In this document: positions 38,893 to 47,012 of the stretch, piece after piece
Position numbering within the stretch: the stretch's first letter is position 1
How the letters are laid out: every line of letters starts with the position of its first letter
Notes under the pieces: model-generated
What the model was told of the DNA's origin: nothing
The model's input: only the letters and a program-made list of their open reading frames with translations
The model's database searches: none
Program-made: the position numbers and the translations under genes
DNA from: Gaiellasilicea sp033857955
Lineage (GTDB): Bacteria > Actinomycetota > Thermoleophilia > Gaiellales > Gaiellaceae
Length of the DNA stretch: 64,000 nt
NCBI GenBank assembly: GCA_033857955.1
Contig: JAWVCW010000019.1
Coordinates: 1-64,000 of the forward strand
Reading direction: 5' to 3'

Positions 38893-38898
38893 TACGCT
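38893..38898 (+). promoter_or_regulatory. -10 box TACGCT, leaderless start
   Basis: TACGCT, 6 nt, then the GTG of the diacylglycerol-kinase-like gene at 38905. No Shine-Dalgarno sequence is present. Confidence 0.5.
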
Positions 38899-38904
38899 CG
38901 CCGC

Positions 38905-39792
38905 GTGGACAGTGTTCTGATCGTCAACCCCCGGGCGAGCCGAGTCACGGAGGCGCTGACCGCGGACATCGCTCGCACCCTGGGTGTTGCCGACGTGCTC
39001 CGCACCGAACGGGCCGGTCACGCGACCGAGCTCGTAGCGTCGATGACCGGGGTTGACCGGATCTACGTCTTCTCGGGGGACGGTGGCTTCAACGAGGCGC
39101 TGAACGGGAGCGATGGGCGCGTCCCGCTCGGCTTCGTGCCCGGCGGCGGGACGAGCGTCCTGCCTCGCGCGCTGGGGCTCCCGCGCGACCCCGTTGCCGC
39201 GGCGCTCAGGCTCGCGGCGGGCAACACTCGCCGGATCTCGCTCGGCCGCGCGAACGGGCGCCGCTTCGGCTTCGCCGCCGGGATCGGGCTCGATGCCGAG
39301 CTCGTGCGGAGGATGGACGCACGCGGCCGCGACGAGAGCGGCCGCCGGCCGGGCGATCTCGTCTTCGCCTGGACGGCCGTGAAGACACTCGCCGAGCGCC
39401 GCCTGCGCTTCGAGCCGGTGCTCGACATCCAAGGGCACGGGCGCGCCGCGTTCGCGCTCGTCGCCAATACGGATCCCTACAGCTACGTGGGCCGGCTTCC
39501 GCTTCGGCTGCCGCGCGGCGCGCAGATCGACGGGGGCCTGGACCTCATCGCCCCGCGCTCGTTCAGGGCGCGGCACCTCCCAGGCGTAGTTCGGTACCTC
39601 CTCACCGGGCGCACGGGAATCCCCGTCCTGCTCCTGCACGACGAGGACCGGATCGAGATGCGCTGCGACGAGCCGATGCCGCTGCAGCTCGACGGAGAGG
39701 ACGTCGGCGACGTCACCGAGGTGGTGTTCGAGGCAGAGCGGGACGCCGTCGCGGTGCTCGTCCAATCCCGCTCTGTGGGCCGCTCGACCTGA
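38905..39792 (+). CDS. Diacylglycerol/lipid kinase family protein
   Basis: A 295-residue DAGK-catalytic-domain protein. The nucleotide-binding motif FSGDGGFNEALNG and the glycine-rich PGGGTSVLPRALGLP are present; the C-terminal half has the beta-rich DAGK_cat accessory fold ending in PLQLDGEDV. It probably phosphorylates a lipid such as diacylglycerol. It is unlinked to other lipid genes here. Confidence 0.9.
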   Translation: MDSVLIVNPRASRVTEALTADIARTLGVADVLRTERAGHATELVASMTGVDRIYVFSGDGGFNEALNGSDGRVPLGFVPGGGTSVLPRALGLPRDPVAAALRLAAGNTRRISLGRANGRRFGFAAGIGLDAELVRRMDARGRDESGRRPGDLVFAWTAVKTLAERRLRFEPVLDIQGHGRAAFALVANTDPYSYVGRLPLRLPRGAQIDGGLDLIAPRSFRARHLPGVVRYLLTGRTGIPVLLLHDEDRIEMRCDEPMPLQLDGEDVGDVTEVVFEAERDAVAVLVQSRSVGRST

Positions 39793-39810
39793 GGTACAGT
39801 CAGCGCGGCG

Positions 39811-40878
39811 ATGGCGAGCACCGTCCCCGCGGAGCGCGACCTCCGCCGTGTGATCGGCGACGGCGACTCGGTACCCGACGGAGAGGTCGAGGGGCTCGGA
39901 GAGCAGGATCTGCTCGATCTCTACCGGTCGATGGTGCTGCTGCGCACCTACGACGAACGGTCGGTCGTCTACCACAGCCAGGGGCGTATCGGCACCTACG
40001 CGATCTACTGGGGGCACGAGGCGATGCAGGCCGGCGCCGTCCACGCGCTCGAAGACGACGATTGGATCTTCCCGAGCTATCGCGAGTCGGCGATCGGGCT
40101 CCTGCGGGGGATGCCGCCGGCGACGATCCTCTCCTGGTGGCGCGGGCATCCGGCCGGCTGGTGGAACCCGGCCGACTACAACCTCGCCTCGATCTGCGTC
40201 CCGATCGCGACACAGGTGCCTCACGCCGCGGGTCTGGCCTGGGGAAAGCGGCTGCGCGGCGAGACTGCTTGCGCCCTGACCTTCTTCGGCGACGGGGCGA
40301 CGTCCGAGGGCGCGTTCCACGAGGGCGCCAACTTCGCCGCTGTCATGCGGGCGCCACTCGTGCTCCTCTGCAACAACAACCAGTGGGCGATCTCGACGCC
40401 GTTGTCCGCCCAGACGCGTGCCGAGGCGCTGGTCGACAAGGCTGTCGGCTACGGGATCCCGGGAACGCGCGTCGACGGCGGCGACGTGCTCGCGGTGTAC
40501 GAGGCGACCCGGGACGCCGTCTCGCGCGGGCGAGCGGGCCAGGGGCCGACCTTTATCGAGGCCGTCACGTACCGCGTCGCGCCACATGCGACCGCGGACG
40601 ACGCGAAGGCGTACATCGACCTCGAGCGAGTCGAAGAGGAACGCGCGAACGAGTGCGTCGGTCGCTACGAGGGTTACCTCCGCCGCCTCGGCGTGCTCGG
40701 CAGCGAGCTCGAGCAGGAGATCAAGGCAGAGGCCACCGCCGCGCTGCGCGCCGGGATCGCTGCCGCCGAAGCCGAGCCGCCACCAGACATCGGATTGATC
40801 TTCGAGCATGCCTTCGCCGACCCACCTGCCTCGTTCGATCACGACCTCGCCGAGCTGCGGAGGGTCCTCGATGGCTGA
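39811..40878 (+). CDS. 2-oxoacid dehydrogenase E1 component, alpha subunit
   Basis: A 355-residue thiamine-diphosphate enzyme subunit (pyruvate or branched-chain 2-oxoacid dehydrogenase). Motifs: YWGHEAMQAGAVHALEDDDW, FPSYRESAIGLL and the ThDP/Mg motif GDGATSEGAFHEG...CNNNQWAIS. The C-terminal phosphorylation-loop region HATADDAKAY resembles branched-chain E1alpha. ATG 39811 follows TACAGT by 10 nt. First gene of an operon with E1beta and E2; no E3 gene is in the window. Confidence 0.93.
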   Translation: MASTVPAERDLRRVIGDGDSVPDGEVEGLGEQDLLDLYRSMVLLRTYDERSVVYHSQGRIGTYAIYWGHEAMQAGAVHALEDDDWIFPSYRESAIGLLRGMPPATILSWWRGHPAGWWNPADYNLASICVPIATQVPHAAGLAWGKRLRGETACALTFFGDGATSEGAFHEGANFAAVMRAPLVLLCNNNQWAISTPLSAQTRAEALVDKAVGYGIPGTRVDGGDVLAVYEATRDAVSRGRAGQGPTFIEAVTYRVAPHATADDAKAYIDLERVEEERANECVGRYEGYLRRLGVLGSELEQEIKAEATAALRAGIAAAEAEPPPDIGLIFEHAFADPPASFDHDLAELRRVLDG

Positions 40879-41839
40879 CAAGTACCTCGTCGAGGCGGTG
40901 AACGACGCGCTCCACGTCGAGATGGACCGCGATCCCGACGTGCTCGTGCTGGGCGAGGACGTCGGCCGCTCCGGCGGCGTCTTCCGAGCGACCGCCGGAC
41001 TTCGTGACCGCTTCGGCGCCGATCGTTGCGTCGACACGCCACTCGCGGAGGCCGGCATCCTGGGCTCGGCCGTCGGGCTCTGCATGGCCGGCTTCCGGCC
41101 GGTCTGCGAGATGCAGTACGACGCGTTCTCATATCCCTGCCTCGACCAGCTGATCACGCATGTCGGCCGCTACCGGTGGCGCACCGGCGGGAAGATGACG
41201 TTTCCGATCACGATCCGGATGCCGTACGGCGGCGGTGTCCGTGCGCCCGAGCTGCACGACGACTCGCCCGAGACCTACTACGTCCACACGCCCGGGATCA
41301 AGGTCGCGATTCCGTCTACGCCTGCGGACGCGAAGGGGCTGCTCGCTGCCGCGATCCGCGATCCCGACCCGGTCGTGATTCTCGAGCCGAAGCTCGTCTA
41401 CCGGACCGAGCGCGGCGAGGTGCCGGACGGCGAGCACGTCGTCCAGCTCGGGAAGGCGCGGCTCGCGCGCGAGGGGAGCGACCTGACGCTCGTTGCCTAC
41501 GGCGCGATGGTGCCGGTCTGCGAGCGCGCGGCCGACGCACTCGACGCCTCGGTCGAGGTGCTCGACCTGCGCTCGCTCAAGCCGCTCGACGAGGGGGCAT
41601 TGCTCGCGTCGGCTGCGAGGACCGGTCGCGTCGTCCTCGTCCAGGAAGCGCCGCGCACCTGCGGCTACGCGGCCGAGCTTGCGGCGATCCTCGCCGAGAA
41701 GGCGCTGCTCGACCTGCAGGCGCCGGTTCTCCGGGTGACCGGCTACGACGTCCCGTATCCGTACTGGACGATCGAGGATGCGTACATGCCCTCCGTCGCT
41801 CGTGTGGTCGACGCAGCGCGCCGACTGCTCGACTTCTAG
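40871..41839 (+). CDS. 2-oxoacid dehydrogenase E1 component, beta subunit
   Basis: A 322-residue partner of E1alpha. Conserved blocks: VLGEDVGRSGGVFRATAGL (active-site glutamate), DTPLAEAGILGSAVGL and QYDAFSYPCLDQL. The C-terminal transketolase-like domain has VEVLDLRSLKPLDEGALL. It overlaps E1alpha by 8 bp and the acetamidase start by 1 bp. Confidence 0.95.
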   Translation: MADKYLVEAVNDALHVEMDRDPDVLVLGEDVGRSGGVFRATAGLRDRFGADRCVDTPLAEAGILGSAVGLCMAGFRPVCEMQYDAFSYPCLDQLITHVGRYRWRTGGKMTFPITIRMPYGGGVRAPELHDDSPETYYVHTPGIKVAIPSTPADAKGLLAAAIRDPDPVVILEPKLVYRTERGEVPDGEHVVQLGKARLAREGSDLTLVAYGAMVPVCERAADALDASVEVLDLRSLKPLDEGALLASAARTGRVVLVQEAPRTCGYAAELAAILAEKALLDLQAPVLRVTGYDVPYPYWTIEDAYMPSVARVVDAARRLLDF

Positions 41840-42696
41840 TGGCCGTCCACGAGCTTCGGCTCGACCGCGCGTACCTGCACGGCTACTTCTCGCGCGACCT
41901 CGCGCCGGTGCTGGCCATCGACCCTGGGGACTCGGTGCGGATCTCGGTGCCGAACGCAGGATGGCGTGCCGGCCGGGACGAGCCGTTCGAGTCGCGAAAC
42001 GCGGAGCTCGACACGGGTCATGCGCTCGCCGGCCCGATCGAGGTGCGGGGCGCTCGCGCCGGGCAGACGCTTGTCGTGCTGATCGACGACGTCACCCCGG
42101 GTCCGTGGGGCGCCACCTTCACGCAGCCGCCGCACCGGATGGACTGGGAGCTGGCGAACGGCGTCGGACGCTGGGCCGATCGGGAGGTGCGCCTCGCGCC
42201 GTTCCTCGGAGTCCTCGGGATGCCGCCCGACGAGCCCGGCGTGCATTCGACGATCCCGCCGCGACGCTGCGGGGGCAACATCGACTGCAAGGAGCTCGTC
42301 GCCGGCGCGACGCTCTTCCTGCCGATCCCGGTCGACGGGGCGCTCTTCTCCGCCGGCGACGGCCACGCGGCTCAGGGCGACGGCGAGGTCTCGGGCACGG
42401 CGATCGAGTGCCCCGTCGATGCGACCCTGACGCTCGACGTGCGCGACGACCTGCCGCTCGAGTGGCCGATCGCCCGGACGGACAACGCATGGCTCACCTT
42501 CGGCTTCGACCAGCATCTCGGTCTGGCCGCGCGGATAGCCGTCGACGGGATGCTCGACCTGATGGAGCGCGAGCAAGGCCTCTCCCGGGCGGATGCACTC
42601 GGCCTGGCGTCGGTCGCCGTCGACCTGCGCGTGACGCAGGTGGTGAACCAGGTACTCGGCGTGCACGCGGTCCTCCGCGACGACGCATTTCTGTGA
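41839..42696 (+). CDS. Acetamidase/formamidase family protein
   Basis: A 285-residue hydrolase of the FmdA/AmdA family (amide to acid plus ammonia). Family wording: GPIEVRGARAGQTLVVLIDD, FLGVLGMPPDE, RRCGGNIDCKEL and GATLFLPIPVDGALFSAGDG (metal region, then HAAQGDGEV). Placed between E1beta and E2 with overlapping ends, it is transcribed with the dehydrogenase; the reason is not obvious. Confidence 0.9.
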   Translation: MAVHELRLDRAYLHGYFSRDLAPVLAIDPGDSVRISVPNAGWRAGRDEPFESRNAELDTGHALAGPIEVRGARAGQTLVVLIDDVTPGPWGATFTQPPHRMDWELANGVGRWADREVRLAPFLGVLGMPPDEPGVHSTIPPRRCGGNIDCKELVAGATLFLPIPVDGALFSAGDGHAAQGDGEVSGTAIECPVDATLTLDVRDDLPLEWPIARTDNAWLTFGFDQHLGLAARIAVDGMLDLMEREQGLSRADALGLASVAVDLRVTQVVNQVLGVHAVLRDDAFL

Positions 42697-43079
42697 GCGA
42701 GCGGCTGCGGCTCTGGCTCGAACGGGCCGAGCGCGGCTATCACCTGCGCGACGCCGCGACCGGCGAGCCCGTTCGCTGGGAGGACCCTCGTATTCGAGTC
42801 ATCGCGGCAGCAGGTGTCACCTTCCGGCCCGAATCGCTCGAGGATTCCTCGTTCGACCCCGGCCGGCGGCTCGAGCTCGTCCGCGAGCCAGAGAACGAGC
42901 ATGACCCGAACGCAATCGGGATCTGGAATGCGGGCCGCACGCTGCAGGTGGGTTACGTGCCCGCGGCGATCGCGCCGGAGCTCGCCGGCGACGAGCAGGC
43001 TGTCTCGCTGTGGCGGGTCGACGGCGGTCTCCGCGTGCTGCTCGCCCCTGCCGACGCCTGGCTCGGACTGCCCCGGTAG
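42693..43079 (+). CDS. HIRAN-domain protein
   Basis: A 128-residue protein. The C-terminal 95 residues read as a HIRAN domain (GVTFRPESLEDSSFD, RRLELVREPENEHDPNAIGI, LQVGYVPAAIAPELA), a fold known to bind single-stranded 3' DNA ends in helicases; stand-alone versions have unknown roles. GTG 42693 overlaps the acetamidase stop. An odd partner for a metabolic operon. Confidence 0.82.
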   Translation: MSERLRLWLERAERGYHLRDAATGEPVRWEDPRIRVIAAAGVTFRPESLEDSSFDPGRRLELVREPENEHDPNAIGIWNAGRTLQVGYVPAAIAPELAGDEQAVSLWRVDGGLRVLLAPADAWLGLPR

Positions 43080-43091
43080 GCTGGCGCGCCG

Positions 43092-44234
43092 ATGGCGTAC
43101 GAGTTCAAGCTGCCCGACCTCGGCGAGGGCCTCACCGAGGGCGAGGTCGCCCGCTGGCTCGTCACCGAAGGACAGGAGCTCGCCGAGGACGACCCGCTCG
43201 TCGAGATCGCGACCGACAAGACGACGGTCGAGATCCCCTCGCCGGCCGCGGGCACGGTCACGAGGATCCTGGTCGCCGAGGGCGAGGTCGTGCCGGTCGG
43301 AACCGTTCTCGTCGTGATCGGCGGCGGCGTCTCGGAGCCGGCGGCGCCCGCTCCGGCCGCCACGCCTGCCGAGCAGAAGGAACTGGCGCCGAGGGGACTT
43401 AGTGTTCCTGTAACACAAAGTCGAGTCCAGGCGACGCCGATCGTTCGCCGCATCGCGCAGGAGCTGGGGGTGGATCTGGCTTCGTTGAGCGGCACAGGCC
43501 CGAACGGGCGCATCACCGAGAGTGACGTGCGCGGCGCCGGCGCCGGCACTGAGAATGTGGTCGAACAGGACTTAGTGTTACAGGAACACAAAGTTTCCGA
43601 GGGGAGGCGAGAGCCGGTGCGCGGGGTGCGGCGGCAGATCGTCGAGCACCTGACGAAGGCGCATCGCGAGGTGCCCGCGGTCACGTTCGTCGAGGAGTGC
43701 GACTTCACCGACGTCGACCTCAAGCACCTGCTCCCGCTGGTGCTGAAAGCGACCGCGGCCTCGCTGCGGCAGTTCCCGGAGCTGAACGCCCGCCTCGAGG
43801 GGGACGAGATCGTCTATCTCGAGCGCTACAACATCGGGGTCGCCGTGCAGACCGACCAGGGGCTCGTCGTCCCGGTGGTGCGTGGCTGCGACACAGCCTC
43901 CCTGGACGAGCTCGGCGCCGAGGTGGCGTGGCTCGCTGACGCCGCCCGCGCCGGAACGCTGAAGCCGGAGGAGCTCCGCGGCGGCACGTTCACCGTCACT
44001 AGCGCCGGCAAGCTCGGCGGCCTCCTCGTGACGCCGCTCGTCAACCACCCCGAGGTCGGCATCCTCGGAGTGCACCGGATCGCCCCGCGCCCCGTCGTCG
44101 TCGACGGAGAGATCGTCGTACGCCACATCGGCAACGTCTCGGTCACGTTCGACCACCGCGTCGTCGACGGGGCGCGGGCGGCGGCGTTCACGCTGGACGT
44201 GATCGCCCGCCTCGAGTCCGGCCTCCCCTCCTAG
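43092..44234 (+). CDS. 2-oxoacid dehydrogenase E2, dihydrolipoamide acyltransferase
   Basis: A 380-residue core enzyme. Domains: lipoyl (about 1-78, lipoylated lysine in IATDKTTVEIPSP), a linker, the peripheral-subunit-binding domain (about 112-150, ATPIVRRIAQELGVDLASL then GTGPNGRITESDV), a second linker, and the CAT domain (about 172-380, catalytic HRVVDGARAA, here within VTFDHRVVDG). Both linkers contain a copy of a 25-bp palindrome that recurs at the paa operon. The CAT domain is shorter than in most E2s. Last gene of the operon. Confidence 0.93.
   Translation: MAYEFKLPDLGEGLTEGEVARWLVTEGQELAEDDPLVEIATDKTTVEIPSPAAGTVTRILVAEGEVVPVGTVLVVIGGGVSEPAAPAPAATPAEQKELAPRGLSVPVTQSRVQATPIVRRIAQELGVDLASLSGTGPNGRITESDVRGAGAGTENVVEQDLVLQEHKVSEGRREPVRGVRRQIVEHLTKAHREVPAVTFVEECDFTDVDLKHLLPLVLKATAASLRQFPELNARLEGDEIVYLERYNIGVAVQTDQGLVVPVVRGCDTASLDELGAEVAWLADAARAGTLKPEELRGGTFTVTSAGKLGGLLVTPLVNHPEVGILGVHRIAPRPVVVDGEIVVRHIGNVSVTFDHRVVDGARAAAFTLDVIARLESGLPS
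43396..43422. repeat. Palindrome copy 3, inside E2 linker 1
   Basis: GACTT-A-GTGTT and AACAC-A-AAGTC flank the centre CCTGT, so 10 of 11 arm positions pair. It is translated as LSVPVTQS between the lipoyl and subunit-binding domains. Confidence 0.7.
43569..43595. repeat. Palindrome copy 4, inside E2 linker 2
   Basis: The same arms (GACTTAGTGTT / AACACAAAGTT) with centre ACAGG, the reverse complement of copy 3's centre. It is translated in a different codon phase (DLVLQEHKV) between the subunit-binding and catalytic domains. Confidence 0.7.
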
Positions 44235-44806
44235 TTGTCGTCCCCCTTGTTGTTGTCGCCGTGACCGTCGTCACCGTGCCGGTCGTTGATCTGCGCGCGG
44301 ATCTCGCCGCCGGGCCACTTGCTGGAGTGGACGTTGGCATACGCGTGCCCGGCACGCATCGCGGCGAGGATCTCGGCGAGATTGCCCACTTCGATGCCCT
44401 GTCCGGTGGGTCCGATCACGTCCGTCATGTCGATGTCGCCCTCGACCGTGCCCGACTGCGGGCAGGTGGGGGTGCCGGCCGTGGGGGACACGTTGGTCGC
44501 CGTCTGGCACAACCAGATCGAGATGCCGCCGTTGACGGCGCGCTTCCCGAAGTGGATGTGGGACTGCGTCACGGTCCCTTCGAGCCCGGAGTAGCTGAGC
44601 TTGTAGTGGAGCGACGTCCCGTCATTCGAGAGCTTCGCCTGGAACGAGCCACTCGCAACTGTCGAGATGTCCGGGTTTTCGTCGTACCCGATCATCGGTG
44701 TCGCAGTGAAGTGCCTGGAACCGCCGCCGGCGACGGCATACGAGCCCACCCCGAGCACCGCGATCACGACCACGAGCACCATTCCTCTGAGTGCAAGCTT
44801 CCCCAT
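44231..44806 (-). CDS. Secreted CHRD-domain protein
   Basis: A 191-residue exported protein: signal peptide (LRGMVLVVVIAVLGVGSYAVAG) and then a CHRD domain (FTATPMIGYDENP, SLHYKLSYSGLEGTVTQSHI, HFGKRAVNGGISIWLC, HAYANVHSSKWPGGEIRAQI). The tail is rich in D, G, N and H (about 15 residues), possibly metal-binding. CHRD proteins are found outside cells with no defined reaction. It converges with E2, overlapping by 4 bp. Confidence 0.88.
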   Translation of the reverse strand: MGKLALRGMVLVVVIAVLGVGSYAVAGGGSRHFTATPMIGYDENPDISTVASGSFQAKLSNDGTSLHYKLSYSGLEGTVTQSHIHFGKRAVNGGISIWLCQTATNVSPTAGTPTCPQSGTVEGDIDMTDVIGPTGQGIEVGNLAEILAAMRAGHAYANVHSSKWPGGEIRAQINDRHGDDGHGDNNKGDDN

Positions 44807-44836
44807 ACCCGACCTCCATTTCTCCGGTCGTCATTG

Positions 44837-44858
44837 GACGGCCCCGATTGGGGCCGTC
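44837..44858 (-). terminator. Perfect 9-bp hairpin between thioredoxin-like and CHRD genes
   Basis: GACGGCCCC pairs with GGGGCCGTC around a GATT loop. It lies downstream of the leftward thioredoxin-like gene and upstream of the CHRD start, so it probably ends the former's transcript. Confidence 0.6.
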
Positions 44859-44892
44859 ATCCTCGACTTACGCGGAGAACGCGCGGTCGGTT

Positions 44893-45192
44893 TTAGGCGA
44901 CCGCGAGCTCGCGCGGGAGGTGCGGCTCGAGCATGGCCTCGATCCGCGGAGCGCTCGTGCGGCCGTCCAGTCGCGAGACCGCCTTCTTGTCCTTGACCAG
45001 CACGAGAGTGGGCACGATGTCGACCTTGAAGCGCTCGGCGAGCTCCGGGTTCGCGTCGACGTCTATGCGACGGACGCGGAGGCGCTGGCGTTCCTTGCGT
45101 TCGAGATGGGCGAGCAGGCTCTCCATCCTGCGCGCGGGTCCCGAGCGCTCGGACCAGAAGAACACGAGCAAAGGCCGATCGAGCTCTGTCAC
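44893..45192 (-). CDS. Thioredoxin-fold protein lacking both active-site cysteines
   Basis: A 99-residue thioredoxin-like protein: FFWSERSGPARRMESLLAHL at the active-site position, then VDANPELAERFKVDIVPTLV with the conserved cis-proline. The canonical WCGPC is replaced by RSGPA, so the dithiol is lost and disulfide exchange cannot occur by the usual route. Length and fold are otherwise normal. It may act as a binding or scaffold protein. Confidence 0.82.
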   Translation of the reverse strand: MTELDRPLLVFFWSERSGPARRMESLLAHLERKERQRLRVRRIDVDANPELAERFKVDIVPTLVLVKDKKAVSRLDGRTSAPRIEAMLEPHLPRELAVA

Positions 45193-45276
45193 TGATTCCC
45201 TCCTGAGCGGTGCGGGTCGTACAGGTCCTCTGTTGTATGTCCAGAAAACACTGCGTCGAAACTACACTGAGCCGCG

Positions 45277-45696
45277 ATGGGCGACTGGTACACGATCGGC
45301 CTCGCGCTCGGGCTCGGCACCGCGCTCGGCGTGCTCTTCGCAGGCCTCCTCTCCTCGACACCGCTCGGCCGCATCGCGGCGGTCGTCCTGGCGGCCGTGT
45401 CCGGTGCCGTCGCCGGTGCGCTGATCGAGGACTGGACCGAGATCGGCGGCGGGGCGATCGGAGGGCTCGTCGGCGGGGCCGCCGCGGCGATCGTCGTCGC
45501 GGGCGCGCTCCGGCGCGGAGGAACGCGGGGCGGCCTGGCGCTGATCGTCGCAGCAGTCGCGGCCGGGCTGGCCGGGCTCGCCTTCGTGCCCGCCGCCGGA
45601 TACCTCGAGGCACTGGCGCTGCCGATTCTCGCCGTGCGGCTCCGCCGCACCCAGGCGGAGCGCTATGCCGGCCTGCGCTCCCTCGCCAGGGATTGA
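45277..45696 (+). CDS. Glycine/alanine-rich membrane protein
   Basis: A 139-residue protein with about four hydrophobic helices (TIGLALGLGTALGVLFAGLL, RIAAVVLAAVSGAVAGALI, GGLVGGAAAAIVVAGAL, GLALIVAAVAAGLAGLAFV). No family recognised. Its end overlaps the phosphodiesterase start (TTGA), indicating an operon. Confidence 0.75.
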   Translation: MGDWYTIGLALGLGTALGVLFAGLLSSTPLGRIAAVVLAAVSGAVAGALIEDWTEIGGGAIGGLVGGAAAAIVVAGALRRGGTRGGLALIVAAVAAGLAGLAFVPAAGYLEALALPILAVRLRRTQAERYAGLRSLARD

Positions 45697-47012
45697 GCAT
45701 CGCGAAGAAGCTGATCCTCGTTGTCATCGACGGCCTGACGCCGTCGATGCTCGAGGACACGCTCGAGCGCAGGGCAGCTCCCTCGCTCGCGCTGCTCGCC
45801 GAGCACGGCCGCTACGGCCGCGCGATCTCGACCTTCCCGTCGCTGACTCCGGTCTGCCTCTCGGCGCTCGCGACGGGAGCGCATCCGGATGTGCACGAGA
45901 TTCCGCACCTGGTCTGGTATCACCGGGGTGAGCAGCGGCTCGTCGAGTACGGCTCGTCGTTCGGTGCCGTGCGGGCCGCGGGAACGAAGCAGTCGCTGAT
46001 CGACACGATCTACGGGCTCAACGACAGCCACCTCGGCAAGAACGCGGTGACGGTCTACGAAGCACTGGAGGACGCGGGGCTGACTGCTGCGGCCGTGAAC
46101 ATCACCTGCTACCGCGGCCGGCACGAGCACCGTCCGACGGTTCCCTTCCTGACCCGCCCGGCCCGGGGCCCGAAGCGCTTCTTCTTCTACAACCTCTTCG
46201 AGTCGGACACGACCGGTGCGCCGCTCTCGGTGCGCAACAGGCCGCGTGGGTCGATCGACGCCTACGCCGTCGCGGTCGGCCGCTGGCTCGTGACGCGGGA
46301 TGGCTTCGACTTCCTCGTCTACTACCTCTCGGACTACGACTACGCCTCGCACGCGCAGGGGCCCGACGCGGCGCACGCCGCGCTCGCCCGCTGCGACGAG
46401 GCCGTCGGCTCGCTGATCGAGGCCGCAGGCGGGCCCGACGAGTTCCTCGAGCGGTACGCCGTCATCGTCTGTGCCGACCATGGCCAGACGCCGGTGAGCG
46501 AGGTTGCCCGACTGCAGGACGTCTTCCCCGATGCCCTCGTGACCGCCTCGAACCGCGCGGGCATGGTGTACAGCGATGACGATCCTGCCGTGTTGGCCCG
46601 GCGGCTCGACGGGAACGACGCCGTCGACGTCGTCCTCTGGCGCGAGGGAGAAGACGCCGTCGCGCGCCGGGAAGGCGAGGAGCTCCGCTTCACCCCATCC
46701 GGCTCGAGTGGCGACGCGGCGATCCTCGATCATCCGCAGGGGCGTGAGCGGGCGTGGGCCGCGCTCGCAAACCCGAACGCGGGCGAGCTGATCGTCTCGG
46801 CAGCCGCAGGGTGGGAGTTCGCCGACCTCGGCGGCCGCCACCACGCCGGCGGAGGCTCGCACGGCTCGCTCATCACCGGCGACTCCGAGGTGCCGATGCT
46901 GACGGTCGGGCTCGATACGCAGCCGGGCTCGATCGTGGAGGTGATGCCGGCGGTGCTCGACCACTTCGGCGTTGCGGCTCCGGCGTACGTACACCCGCTC
47001 GTCCGGACGTGA
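45693..47012 (+). CDS. Alkaline-phosphatase-superfamily phosphodiesterase (nucleotide pyrophosphatase type)
   Basis: A 439-residue metalloenzyme. Motifs: ILVVIDGLTPSML (first metal aspartate), FPSLTPVCLSALATGAHP (nucleophilic threonine), YLSDYDYASHAQGP and VIVCADHGQTPV, and late HHAGGGSHGS. These define the type I phosphodiesterase/nucleotide pyrophosphatase branch. No signal peptide is seen at TTG 45693, so it appears cytoplasmic. The substrate is unknown. Confidence 0.87.
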   Translation: MSIAKKLILVVIDGLTPSMLEDTLERRAAPSLALLAEHGRYGRAISTFPSLTPVCLSALATGAHPDVHEIPHLVWYHRGEQRLVEYGSSFGAVRAAGTKQSLIDTIYGLNDSHLGKNAVTVYEALEDAGLTAAAVNITCYRGRHEHRPTVPFLTRPARGPKRFFFYNLFESDTTGAPLSVRNRPRGSIDAYAVAVGRWLVTRDGFDFLVYYLSDYDYASHAQGPDAAHAALARCDEAVGSLIEAAGGPDEFLERYAVIVCADHGQTPVSEVARLQDVFPDALVTASNRAGMVYSDDDPAVLARRLDGNDAVDVVLWREGEDAVARREGEELRFTPSGSSGDAAILDHPQGRERAWAALANPNAGELIVSAAAGWEFADLGGRHHAGGGSHGSLITGDSEVPMLTVGLDTQPGSIVEVMPAVLDHFGVAAPAYVHPLVRT

